From Myxococcales bacterium (GTDB lineage: Bacteria > Myxococcota_A > Polyangia > Polyangiales > Polyangiaceae): a DNA stretch of 64,000 nt. Location: the NCBI GenBank assembly GCA_016720545.1, contig JADKKK010000008.1, forward strand, positions 62,001 to 126,000. The letters are read 5' to 3'. Positions within the stretch are counted from its first letter, which is position 1. Every line of letters begins with the position of its first letter. Position numbers and translations under genes: made by a program. The notes below the pieces were generated by a model that ran no database searches, was not told the origin of the DNA, and saw only the letters and a list, made by a program, of their open reading frames with translations. Positions 34,263-44,870 of the stretch are shown one piece after another.

Positions 34263-34720
34263 GTGGGCGGGCTGACGAGCACCGTCCTCTCCGGCGTCAC
34301 GGTTGTCGCCACGACAGGGCCCTACGCCTGGCGCGACCAGCTGATTGGCAGCGGCGTCGTGGAGCACTGGGATCCCGCCCCGCCCCCCGCGTCCTCGGGG
34401 CTCGTATCCCCAACACCACGCTGATACGCACCAACGGAGCCAACCCGACGAGAGGTCTGCAACCGTGACGCCGACTGCGCGTTCCCGAGGAGCTGCGTGG
34501 CGTTCGCGACGAACAACCGCGACCTCGGGTAAGGTGCACCCCGCCGGAGGTTGGGTCGGCGTTGGCAAGGACGTGGTGTACGCGGTCTGCTCGCGCGGCG
34601 ACGGCGCGGATGATCCAGCCATCGCCGCGAGGCATCGCCTCCCCATTCAATGCATACTACACTCGTCTGTTCGGGGTGGCCCTCCAGAGCGGATTGAGGT
34701 CGGCGCGAACCCGATGTAGT
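34263..34720 (+). pseudogene. Gene debris from exported protein(s)
   Basis: Protein-like pieces occur in different frames without an intact gene. One is GVTVVATTGPYAWRDQLIG, read from GTG 34263. A Cys-rich piece VCNRDADCAFPRSCVAF follows at about 34455-34505, ended by TAA, and then GVGKDVVYAVCSRGDG at about 34555-34605 in another frame. The cysteine spacing resembles small repeats common in Myxococcota surface lipoproteins. It is best explained as a decayed gene; the stretch otherwise holds nothing recognisable. Confidence 0.4.
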
Positions 34721-34729
34721 TTTCGTGAG

Positions 34730-35545
34730 ATGGGAAATGTTTGGTCGTGGCGCCTCCCACTCGTCCTCGCCCTCGCGACGTCGCTCGCTTGCTCCGCGCA
34801 GGTGGTCGACGAGCCGGCAGGGGCCGAGGCCGAGAGCGGCGAGGAGGCCATCAACGGCGGCAAGGTCGAGCGCAACTATCCGGCGGTCGGGATGTTGCGC
34901 TTCCCTTCGAAGAACTTTGGCTCCGGTGTGCTCATCGCCCCGAACGTGGTGCTCACCGCGGCCCACGTCGCGCTCGGCAAGCCGGACACCTTCTTCTTCG
35001 GCACCGTCCGCGCCGGAGTGAGCCCAGCGGCGGCTGCGCTCCGATCGGTCGCGGTGAAGGAGCACGTGATCCACCCTTGCTACGCCGCTCCCCTGCCCGA
35101 GGGCTGCCCCGGGAGGCTCGACGTGGCGGTCGTTCACCTCGCGACGCCGATTACGGACGTCGTCCCCGTAGCGCGCTACGTCGGGGATCTGAGGCTCCTC
35201 TGGGGCCTCTACAACCCGCTCGTGGGAGACATCTGCGTCGCCGTCGGCTTCGGCGCGCACCTCGAGCCAGACGGGAAGCCAGGCGCGTGGACGGCCGGGA
35301 GCCGCCGTTCGGCGCGGAGCTGGATCGAGTCGGTCGACGACACCGAGGTCGTCGCGCGATGGGTGACGGGCATCGCGACGAGCGGAGACTCGGGCGGTCC
35401 GCTCATTTGCGAGGGGAAGATCGTCGGCACGGTTCGCGGGAGCGCGGATCCCTCGAACAAGGGGGTGGAGCGCACAAGAGAGGGGTACATGCGCATCGAC
35501 CGCTCCACCGAGTTCGTGGACAAGTACTTGGCCGCCTGGCGCTGA
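34730..35545 (+). CDS. Trypsin-like serine protease (S1), lipoprotein signal
   Basis: The protein has 271 residues. A lipobox-like SLAC (Cys21) ends the signal peptide. INGGKVERNYPAVG corresponds to the activation-site region of S1 proteases. The triad is His79 (LTAAH), Asp131 (RLDVAVV) and Ser221 (SGDSGGPL), all intact. Two cysteine pairs are possible (HPCYAA and EGCPG; GDICVA and LICEG). It is secreted or outer-membrane bound. It starts at ATG 34730 after TTTTCGTGAG. A second serine-protease gene follows 206 nt downstream. Confidence 0.9.
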   Translation: MGNVWSWRLPLVLALATSLACSAQVVDEPAGAEAESGEEAINGGKVERNYPAVGMLRFPSKNFGSGVLIAPNVVLTAAHVALGKPDTFFFGTVRAGVSPAAAALRSVAVKEHVIHPCYAAPLPEGCPGRLDVAVVHLATPITDVVPVARYVGDLRLLWGLYNPLVGDICVAVGFGAHLEPDGKPGAWTAGSRRSARSWIESVDDTEVVARWVTGIATSGDSGGPLICEGKIVGTVRGSADPSNKGVERTREGYMRIDRSTEFVDKYLAAWR

Positions 35546-35751
35546 GCAGGACGACCGCGAGGGTCCCCGGTCCGGGCGCGGCCGTGCGCCGAAGAGACCG
35601 GGGCGTGACCGGGGGACGCTTCGCTGCAGGCGTCCTCTCGCCTCGCGGACCCGAGCATGGGCCCCGCAGACGGGCCGTGGCGCGCTCGGTCGGAGCGCCT
35701 CCCAACGCCAGCGGCGGTGATACGCTCGGGCGAAGAGAAGAGGGAGAGCGA

Positions 35752-38241
35752 ATGAAGAAGAGGACGATCGTGCGCTGGATGGGAGTCGTCGCGGTTCCTT
35801 CGTTCGCTTTTGTCGCGTGCGGCGGGAGGCCGGCGACGCCCATGAAAGCGGTCGCGACGGCCGCGCCAAGCGTGAAGCCTCCGGTCGAGGTCCGGGAGGT
35901 CATCGTGCCACGGACGTGCGCGGCGCGGATGAAGCTCGCCAAGCTCCTCGGGCACGTCGATGCGCCCGCGGTCGTGACCACGCCCGAAGATGTGGGAGAG
36001 GCGCCCCCCCCGACGAGCCTCGCGGCCAGCACCCGCCTCGCCAGCAACCAGGCCTATCGCGTCGTGGCCCCGTCGACCGCGCTCGTGAGCGCAGGGCGGG
36101 GCTTCGGCACCGGAGTCGTGATCGACCCGAGCGGGTACGTGCTTACGAATTACCACGTCGTCGCGGACGGACGAAAGAAGGACTTCATCGTCGAGGTCGA
36201 CGTGACGTTTGGTGACCTCACCCCGACCGGTCGTATGAATCGGCAGGCGAAGAGCTACGAGGCCGTGGTCGTGAAGGTCGACCCGGTGCGCGACCTCGCG
36301 ATCGTCAAGCTGAAGGGCACGCCTCCCAAGCTCGTGGCCGCGAAGCTCGCGAAGAGCGCACCTCAAATCGCCGAGAAGGTGATGTCGATTGGCCACGCCG
36401 GGATCGGCTTTTTGTGGGCCGCCAAGACTTGCAACGTGGCGAGCATCGGCGAGCGCCAAGAAGACTCGAGCATCATCGCCGGGGTCGACTGCTCGCACCC
36501 CGATCCAGCCGCCAGCGCGGAACAAGCGACGAAGCAGAAGAAGAGCTGTGAAGAGCAGAAAAGACAGATGAAGGACGCGCTGGCGTCGAAGACCCAGGGC
36601 TTGGCCGTTCAGACCGACTGCGCCATCACTCACGGCGACAGCGGCGGTCCGCTGGTGAACATGGCGGGCGAGCTCGTCGGGCTGAATCAGAGCATCTCCG
36701 CCGATCTCGCGACCGCTTCGTTCCACGTCCACCTCGAAGAGGTGCGTGATTTCGCCGCCAAGTTCGGCGACTCCGGCGTGCCCATTCTCCCCGATCCTTT
36801 CTGCGATGGCGGGTTCGATCCGACCTTCGAGGACCTCGACCTCGATGGGACGAACGAGTCGCTCGTGGCGAAGGGCGGCGGAGGGGGCATGTTCGGGGGC
36901 TCCGATCGCATGTCGCTCCTCATCGATCTCGACCAGTCCCACTTCAAGGGAAATGGCCCGCCGAGCCAGACGTTCGACGCCGAGGTCGCGATGATGACTC
37001 TCCGTGACACCACCTACATTTGGTACGACACGGACAACGACGGTCGCTTGGACGTCCTCCTCGTCGACAAGGACGACGACGGCGTACCGGAGTCGGCGTA
37101 TCAAATCGCCGCCGACGGACGCCTCAAGGAGGACAAAGAGATCCTCCCCAAACACGACCTCAGTGGGAGGCTCATCAAGGACCCGACCCTGCACGCGCGC
37201 CTCGGCAAGATCGCGACCGCGATCGGCGGAACGAAGTACGTCTCCGCCCGAGTTCTGGCGCTCGGGGAGGGAGCAGGCTCGGTGCCCGATCCGCTGTCCT
37301 CGGGTGGCTCCACCGGTCGCGCGGTCGACACGGACGACAACGGGAAGCCGGATCTCGCGGCGGTGCGCGGCGCCTTCAGTCGCGGGGTCTTGATCGACGC
37401 CGACGAGGACACCCTCGGCCGGCTCAAGCCCGGCGACTCCGTCGACGACCTCGTGAAGGCGAAGAAGATCGACGCCGAAATCGCCGTCATCGCGCAAGGC
37501 TCGTCCGTCTGGGCCATGTACGACACCGACAACGACTCCAAGTTCGACCTCGCGCTCAACTCGAAGGGGGGCGACTCCACCGGGATGATCACGACGGCCG
37601 CTTGGTCGATCGGCGGCTCGGGAGCCCCAAGGCCCGCGCCCGACCACGTGGGCCGAAAGGTCTTCCGCCCCGGCCTCATCGGGTTCCCGCGCGCCACGCA
37701 GGCCCTGCGCAGCGTGAGCTCCGACGTGGCCGACGACGAAGCGCTCGGCTCTCTGCCGGCGACGATCCCGCCGCGCGCGCGGTTCCACACGAAGGAGGTC
37801 AAGGGGCTGCCGGAAGGCATGATGATCGAGAGCTCGTCCTTCCCGTGGATCGTGGAGCTGTTCGACGTCGACAGGAGCTCGAAGATCGGACCCAAGACCG
37901 ATGTGCAGAAGGTCGTCGCCGACGGGAAGTTCGATGCGGAGGTCGCCTTCGTGCGCCACCTCTCGCCGACGGGCGCGCTGACGTGGGTGTACTACGACAC
38001 CGACAACGACGGCCGATACGACCTCGTCCTGTTCTTGCCCAAATCCGACCAGGAGCCGACGCAGGCATTTCGCGTCGTCAAGCGGGAGAGCGCCCCGGGC
38101 GGCCTCGCCCTCGAGGCCGACGCCGCGGCGCTCAAGGGTCGCCCGATCCGACACAAGGCCATCTTCAAGGACCCCACCCTAGGCCAGAAGTGGAAGGGGC
38201 TCGCGAGCAAGGTGTTCAAGCCGGATTTCGTCGAGCCCTAA
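35752..38241 (+). CDS. HtrA-like serine protease fused to calcium-loop repeat region
   Basis: The protein has 829 residues, with a lipoprotein-like signal (FVACGG, Cys23). The protease domain has GFGTGVVID, His135 (LTNYHVV), Asp181 (VRDLAIVKL) and Ser297 (HGDSGGPL). An unusual Lys/Gln-rich, Cys-containing insertion (about 245-288) precedes the serine. No PDZ domain is seen. Instead, the C-terminal 450 residues hold three YDTDND-type loops (near 425, 590 and 748; the first reads YDTDNDGRLDVLL) plus DLDLDGTNE and DKDDDG, resembling calcium-binding thrombospondin-3 or EF-hand loops. The ATG follows AGGGAGAG. A perfect hairpin lies 20 nt after the stop. Confidence 0.88.
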   Translation: MKKRTIVRWMGVVAVPSFAFVACGGRPATPMKAVATAAPSVKPPVEVREVIVPRTCAARMKLAKLLGHVDAPAVVTTPEDVGEAPPPTSLAASTRLASNQAYRVVAPSTALVSAGRGFGTGVVIDPSGYVLTNYHVVADGRKKDFIVEVDVTFGDLTPTGRMNRQAKSYEAVVVKVDPVRDLAIVKLKGTPPKLVAAKLAKSAPQIAEKVMSIGHAGIGFLWAAKTCNVASIGERQEDSSIIAGVDCSHPDPAASAEQATKQKKSCEEQKRQMKDALASKTQGLAVQTDCAITHGDSGGPLVNMAGELVGLNQSISADLATASFHVHLEEVRDFAAKFGDSGVPILPDPFCDGGFDPTFEDLDLDGTNESLVAKGGGGGMFGGSDRMSLLIDLDQSHFKGNGPPSQTFDAEVAMMTLRDTTYIWYDTDNDGRLDVLLVDKDDDGVPESAYQIAADGRLKEDKEILPKHDLSGRLIKDPTLHARLGKIATAIGGTKYVSARVLALGEGAGSVPDPLSSGGSTGRAVDTDDNGKPDLAAVRGAFSRGVLIDADEDTLGRLKPGDSVDDLVKAKKIDAEIAVIAQGSSVWAMYDTDNDSKFDLALNSKGGDSTGMITTAAWSIGGSGAPRPAPDHVGRKVFRPGLIGFPRATQALRSVSSDVADDEALGSLPATIPPRARFHTKEVKGLPEGMMIESSSFPWIVELFDVDRSSKIGPKTDVQKVVADGKFDAEVAFVRHLSPTGALTWVYYDTDNDGRYDLVLFLPKSDQEPTQAFRVVKRESAPGGLALEADAAALKGRPIRHKAIFKDPTLGQKWKGLASKVFKPDFVEP

Positions 38242-38261
38242 ACGAGACAGCCTATCAACGA

Positions 38262-38289
38262 GCGGACCGGCGTGCGCGAGCCGGTCCGC
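38262..38289 (+). terminator. Perfect hairpin after the protease gene
   Basis: A 10-bp perfect stem (GCGGACCGGC with GCCGGTCCGC) and an 8-nt loop lie between the protease stop and the convergent gene that ends at 38300. No T-run follows on the plus strand. It could serve as a shared terminator. Confidence 0.55.
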
Positions 38290-38299
38290 GACCCGACTC

Positions 38300-39733
38300 T
38301 CAAAGCCGCTCGGCGCGACGCCCCGGCAAACCGGCGGCCCCGCCAGCGGACCCGCCGGGACCCACTTCGAACTGCACAGATGCAGTTTGCACATTTCCGG
38401 AGAGCACCCAGAGCCCTACGCTGGGACCGCCGCTCCCCGATCCCCCGCGACCGCCCGAGCCGCCCGATGCGCCGGCCTCACCCTTGGCGCCGCGCCCGAT
38501 CTCCGGCGCGCCCTGGGTGGCGCCTGCTCCAGCGGCACCGCCTTCACCGCCAGCCTCCCCCGCCCCGCCTTGGCCGCCCGCTCCGCCACGCTCGGTCGCC
38601 AGCTTCGCGCCGTCGACCACGACGGTGGCCTTCAGCACCAGCAGCGCGACGCTTGGTCCACCGCTCCCGCCTCCTGCGCCGCCGAGACCGCCGCATCCTC
38701 CGGCGCCGCCGCCGCCACCCCCACCCCCGGCGCCGTCGTTGCAGAACGTCCCCGACTGACCCGAGCCGCCGCCACCGCCGCCGCCACCCTGCCCGGGCTG
38801 ACCTGGTGTCCCGGGCTGCGCGGCCGGAGGGACATAGCGAAACGCCGCCTCGTCCCACTCGCCGAGATCTCCAGCCCCAGCTCCCGCGGCCCCTGCACCG
38901 CCGGGCGCCGCCTTGGCCACGGCCGAGGTCCCGTCGCGGGCGGTGCACCCGTTCGCGTCGGCGCCCTTGCCGCCCGCGACACCGCCGGCGGACGGCCGCC
39001 CATCGAGGCCCCGAAAGCCGCTGTAGTTGTGTCCGCCCGAGCCGCCCGAGCCGCCGTTGGCCTCGGGGCACGAAGGGTTTCGGCCGCCGCTCCCTCCCGT
39101 GCCGGGATCGATCTCGCCGTCGACGCTTCCTGGGCGGCCGTCACCGCCGCGAGCGCCATCGAGAGCCCCTGGAGAGCGAGCGTCGGCCCCGGGCGCACCA
39201 TCGCCGCCTGCGCCGGCGTAGAGCGCGCTGCCATCCTCGACGCGAAACGCCTTGCCCTCCGGCAGATCGCTCACCCACAGCGCCACCGAGGGCTGGTCGG
39301 GCGACGCGGCGCCCTTGGCCCGAATAACCACGTGCGCGAGCGTCCCGCCCTGCGTGAGGCGGGTGGCGACCACCGCGAGGGTGGCCCCGCTGAGCTCGGA
39401 GGTCCCCTCGCCGCGCGCCCACGTGGACCGCGAGAAGCCCCCCACGACGGTCACGCCGTCGACCCACACGAGCGGGGCGCTCTCGGTGTATTTTCCTTCG
39501 GCGAGCACGACGCGCGGTCGCTTGGCGAAGCCCGCCAACCGCATCGCCGCTCGAACCGTGGCGACCGGCGCGTCTTTCGTGCCCGGGTTGGTGTCGACCC
39601 CATCGGGCGCGACGAACACGGTGTCTCTGTCGCCTCCACCGCCTCCACCGCCGCCGGGCGGAGGGGGATCCGACGACGAGCAGCCGAGCCCGAGGAGGCA
39701 AAGGCTCACGGCTGTGGCATGGGCCCTTCGCAT
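38300..39733 (-). CDS. Glycine-rich (PGRS-like) surface lipoprotein
   Basis: The protein has 477 residues, with a lipobox at GLGC (Cys18) and a poly-Gly run. A segment of about 110 residues resembles the start of a right-handed beta-helix (DUF1565-type: VFVAPDGVDTNPGTKDAPVA, ATVRAAMRLAG). The rest is dominated by GG-x and GAGG repeats, interrupted by short hydrophobic SVALWVSD and SVALLVLK strands. This is a common Myxococcota architecture for outer-membrane attached proteins. Recombination between its repeats is likely. No enzymatic motif is seen. Confidence 0.8.
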   Translation of the reverse strand: MRRAHATAVSLCLLGLGCSSSDPPPPGGGGGGGGDRDTVFVAPDGVDTNPGTKDAPVATVRAAMRLAGFAKRPRVVLAEGKYTESAPLVWVDGVTVVGGFSRSTWARGEGTSELSGATLAVVATRLTQGGTLAHVVIRAKGAASPDQPSVALWVSDLPEGKAFRVEDGSALYAGAGGDGAPGADARSPGALDGARGGDGRPGSVDGEIDPGTGGSGGRNPSCPEANGGSGGSGGHNYSGFRGLDGRPSAGGVAGGKGADANGCTARDGTSAVAKAAPGGAGAAGAGAGDLGEWDEAAFRYVPPAAQPGTPGQPGQGGGGGGGGSGQSGTFCNDGAGGGGGGGGAGGCGGLGGAGGGSGGPSVALLVLKATVVVDGAKLATERGGAGGQGGAGEAGGEGGAAGAGATQGAPEIGRGAKGEAGASGGSGGRGGSGSGGPSVGLWVLSGNVQTASVQFEVGPGGSAGGAAGLPGRRAERL

Positions 39734-39823
39734 GCTGGAGAGAGTAGACGACCCGCCGCGGAGTTTCGAGGGAGCGATGCGAGCGACCTGCTCCCTCTCA
39801 CTCCGGTGCTACGCTGAGCAGCG

Positions 39824-41242
39824 ATGCGAGCGCCGATCCCCTCCCGCGGACGGGTCCTTCCCCTCCTCCTGGCCGGCACGTTGTCGGCGCTGACCGCCTG
39901 CGGCTCGGACGCCGGCGGGGGCACGGAGGACCCGATCGATCCCCTCACCGGGCTGCCGACGGGGGCTCCCGACCCGACACAGCTCGACGCCGCCGCTCCA
40001 CGCGACGGAGGCCCCGCCCTGCCGCCGGTCCCTCCCAAGTCGAACATCGAGCACGTCGTGATCATCATGCAGGAGAACCACACGTTCGACACGTACTTCG
40101 GGCGCTACTGCAAGGCGGCGCCGGGGTCGAACCCGACGTGTACGACCGGGCCGGCGTGCTGCGAGGCCGCCCCCGAGAAGGAACCCTCGGGCGCCACGCC
40201 TCGGGTCCTGGATGACGCGGCGAACGCGGACTACGATCCGGATCACTCGTACGCGTGCGAGGCCGCCGAGATGAACGGCGGAAAGATGGACCGCTTCGTC
40301 ACCGGCGCGAACTGCTCGAGCCGAAAGAACTTCGCCATCGCCCCGGACTCGGTGATCGCGCCGTACCACGCGCTCGCGCAGAGCTACGCGATGGGGGACC
40401 GCTACTTTCAGTCGATCATCGGTCAGACGTCGTCGAACAACATGTACTTCGCGGTCGCGCGAAAGGTGTTCATCGACAACGATCTCTTCCCCGACGCCAT
40501 CGGGCAAGGGTGCCGACCGCTCGTCACCAAGCGGCAGTTCTCCGGGCAAACCACGATCGCCGACCTGGTCCTCGACGAAGGGCATCGCGTGAGCTTCTAC
40601 GCGGAGGGGTACAAGCTCATGCGGGACGCGACCCCGTGCCCCAAGGACCCGCCCGACTGCAAGAGCCTGAACCCGCTCTACGCCATCTACCCGTGCGCCT
40701 ACGATCCCTCGGACGTCCCGTTCAACTACTACCGGCAGTTCACCGACAACCCCGCGTTCCTCCACGACTGGGAGGACTTCACCATCGATCTCGAAGCGGG
40801 AGACCTCCCCGAAGTCTCTTACGTGAAGTCGATTGGGTACCACACCGAGCACCCGGGATACGGCACGAAAATCACGCTCGGCGTGGGCTGGACCGACGCG
40901 GTCATCAAGCGCATTCTCGCTTCACCGTATGGCAAGAACACGCTCATCTTGCTCACGTGGGACGAGGGAGGAGGGTACTTCGACCACGTCGCACCGCCTG
41001 GAGGCCCGAGCGCGGCCGACAACGAGCCGCTCGGCACGCGCGTCCCGATCCTCGCGATTGGGCCGTTCGCCCGCAAGAACTACGTGTCGCACGTGGTGAT
41101 GGACCACTCGTCGATCGTGAAGTTTCTCGAGTGGCGCTTCACCGGCAAGACGGGGCAGCTCGCGGCCCGCGACGCGCTCGTGAACAACATCGGCAGCCTC
41201 CTCGATCCCGCGACGACCGGCATCCCGGTGCCGGAGAACTGA
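39824..41242 (+). CDS. Phosphoesterase-family lipoprotein (phospholipase C / acid phosphatase type)
   Basis: The protein has 472 residues, with lipobox LTAC (Cys26) and a short Asp/Pro linker. IEHVVIIMQENHTFDTYFG is the N-terminal metal and nucleophile region of the PF04185 phosphoesterases. TWDEGGGYFDHVAPP and DHSSIVKFLEWRF are the C-terminal metal-binding blocks. The family includes non-haemolytic phospholipases C and AcpA-type acid phosphatases. Likely periplasmic or surface-exposed. It starts at ATG 39824 and is followed 6 nt later by another lipoprotein gene. Confidence 0.9.
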   Translation: MRAPIPSRGRVLPLLLAGTLSALTACGSDAGGGTEDPIDPLTGLPTGAPDPTQLDAAAPRDGGPALPPVPPKSNIEHVVIIMQENHTFDTYFGRYCKAAPGSNPTCTTGPACCEAAPEKEPSGATPRVLDDAANADYDPDHSYACEAAEMNGGKMDRFVTGANCSSRKNFAIAPDSVIAPYHALAQSYAMGDRYFQSIIGQTSSNNMYFAVARKVFIDNDLFPDAIGQGCRPLVTKRQFSGQTTIADLVLDEGHRVSFYAEGYKLMRDATPCPKDPPDCKSLNPLYAIYPCAYDPSDVPFNYYRQFTDNPAFLHDWEDFTIDLEAGDLPEVSYVKSIGYHTEHPGYGTKITLGVGWTDAVIKRILASPYGKNTLILLTWDEGGGYFDHVAPPGGPSAADNEPLGTRVPILAIGPFARKNYVSHVVMDHSSIVKFLEWRFTGKTGQLAARDALVNNIGSLLDPATTGIPVPEN

Positions 41243-41248
41243 ACCCCG

Positions 41249-42172
41249 ATGCGCTCGCTGGCTCTCGTCGTCGCGGGGCTCCTGGTCGCGAGCTGCCAAA
41301 GGGCCAGCGCTCCAGGGCCCCCCACCAAGAGCGAGGGTGCGGTCGCCCCCGCCGCGCCGTCCGTCCGCGGCCCGAGCGTGGCCGAGGAGCCGTCCGCGCC
41401 GCCGGCCGCCCCGAGCCCCTCGAGCCCGCCTGGCCCCGTGAGCAGCCCGCGCCCGTTGGTCGCGCCGAGCGCCTCGAGCGCCTCGAGCGAGCCGAGCCCG
41501 CCGAGCGCGCCGGGCGTGAGCACGGTCTATTTGGGCCCGGTCGGTCGCCACGCCGTGGATGTGCGGAGAGCGACGGCGTTGGTGCTCCACGACACGTGGA
41601 ATGGCCTCGGCCTGAGCCACGCCGCCGTCATCGCGCTCCAGCGCTCGGGCACCGGCTTCACGTACGTGGCGAAGGTGTCCACGCTCTCCTCGGGTATCGG
41701 CGCCCCGGCCCGCGATCCCTACGTCGTCCTCACGGAAGACATGCCGTCTTGCACATGCCGCGTCCAGCAGACCTGCGCTTGCGAGCACGACCGCAAGGCG
41801 ACGCGACGGCAAGGGCGCATCGACGCCGCGACGGTGGACGAGTTTCTGGCCGCGCTCGCCGCGCGCCCCCTCGACACGACGCAGAGCTACGTCGACGGAC
41901 ACGTGTGGACGGACGACTACCCCTTTGCCCACGTGAGCGTCTCGATTCCGTCAGCGCCCGCGGTGCACTTCTCCGCGCTCGACCAGCAGCGACATTGGCG
42001 CCGCGACGGGAAGTTCCTGGCCCAGGACCGGGAGGAGCTTGGCGCGCGGATCGGGGTAGGGGCCCACCGCAAGCTGAACATGGCGTTCCAGAAGCTCCTC
42101 GGCACGCTAGGCGTGTCCGGGTGGGTGAGGGAGCTCTACAAGGGCGGCCCCGCCGGGGGAGATGGTCTGTAG
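41249..42172 (+). CDS. Hypothetical lipoprotein with Ser/Pro linker
   Basis: The protein has 307 residues, with a very short signal peptide ending at VASC (Cys16). Residues 25-90 are Ser/Pro/Ala repeats (SPSSPPGP, SASSASSEPSP), probably a cell-wall or periplasm-spanning spacer. The C-terminal domain of about 210 residues contains CTCRVQQTCACEH, a tight cysteine cluster suggestive of metal binding. No family is recognised. It is only 6 nt after the phosphoesterase stop and thus likely co-expressed. Confidence 0.75.
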   Translation: MRSLALVVAGLLVASCQRASAPGPPTKSEGAVAPAAPSVRGPSVAEEPSAPPAAPSPSSPPGPVSSPRPLVAPSASSASSEPSPPSAPGVSTVYLGPVGRHAVDVRRATALVLHDTWNGLGLSHAAVIALQRSGTGFTYVAKVSTLSSGIGAPARDPYVVLTEDMPSCTCRVQQTCACEHDRKATRRQGRIDAATVDEFLAALAARPLDTTQSYVDGHVWTDDYPFAHVSVSIPSAPAVHFSALDQQRHWRRDGKFLAQDREELGARIGVGAHRKLNMAFQKLLGTLGVSGWVRELYKGGPAGGDGL

Positions 42173-42218
42173 GGTAGTCTCGCGCGCGCCGAGCGCGTGG
42201 CCCTGGGAGGGTCGCCGC

Positions 42219-42320
42219 GTGCAGTCCGCGTCCCATACCGTGCAGATCTACTACGAGGACACCGATCTTGGCGGTTGTCGCTCATTGGCGCCGTCGACAC
42301 GAACGTGCCGGAGTCGGTGA
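42219..42320 (+). pseudogene. Truncated start of a YbgC-like acyl-CoA thioesterase
   Basis: A GGGAGG ribosome-binding site (42205-42210) precedes GTG 42219. The first 19 codons end in TVQIYYEDTDLGG, which matches the N-terminal signature of YbgC/4HBT thioesterases (V.VYYEDTDAGG). The following VYHANYL motif is missing: after codon 19 the frame becomes unrelated and stops at 42318. A deletion joined to the 3' end of tkt most likely removed the rest. The short interval 42173-42340 contains nothing else. Confidence 0.6.
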
Positions 42321-42340
42321 GCGTCTTCGGGCGGCGCGAG

Positions 42341-44368
<2,028 letters not shown>

Positions 44369-44500
44369 GGGCCCGGGAGGCTACCATGAACGTCGCCACC
44401 GCTCGACGCGGAAGCGCTCGGCCGTAAGCGCCGGGGACCGCACGGAAATGTCCGTTCCAGCGCGCCGGCGCGCTCCCTCCGAGTGACAGCGGCTGAGTCG

Positions 44501-44592
44501 CGCGACCTGGCAGCCGGACCTGGCAGGCGGACCTGGCGGACGTGCCAGTGGACCTGGCCGTGGACCTGGCAGTGGACCTGGCAGTGGACCCC
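44501..44592. repeat. 12-bp tandem repeat array, CCTGG-containing
   Basis: About seven degenerate units of GTGGACCTGGCA lie head to tail, with the last three nearly exact. The array is in the 502-bp interval (44369-44870) between the divergent tkt and phoD-like genes. No gene is seen in the rest of that interval. In one frame the array reads VDLA repeats, but no start signal supports coding. Confidence 0.8.
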
Positions 44593-44760
44593 GCGCGGGC
44601 TGTCACGCGCAGCTCGCGGAGCACGGCCCTTCGCTTGCGTGCTCCGAGGCGAGCGCATGCTCGGGCGTGTCGACACGGGTCGGGCGCGGCATTTCGTGGT
44701 CACGTCGATGGGGAGCCCGCCGAAGGCGAGGTCTCGCCATGGACACACAACTTGGCTGAC

Positions 44761-44778
44761 AGAACCCTCGCGGGTTCT
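44761..44778. promoter_or_regulatory. Perfect hairpin in the phoD-like gene leader
   Basis: AGAACCC and GGGTTCT form a 7-bp perfect stem with a TCGC tetraloop, about 92 nt upstream of the phoD-like ATG. The following sequence is TACCTCC rather than a T-run, so it may be an operator or mRNA leader structure. Confidence 0.4.
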
Positions 44779-44870
44779 TACCTCCACACTTCCACTCGAG
44801 ACGCTCACCGTGCTCCGTCACACGCCGCTTCCCGGTTGCCCGGGCGCCGCGCTCGGCCTAGGAGAGGTGC

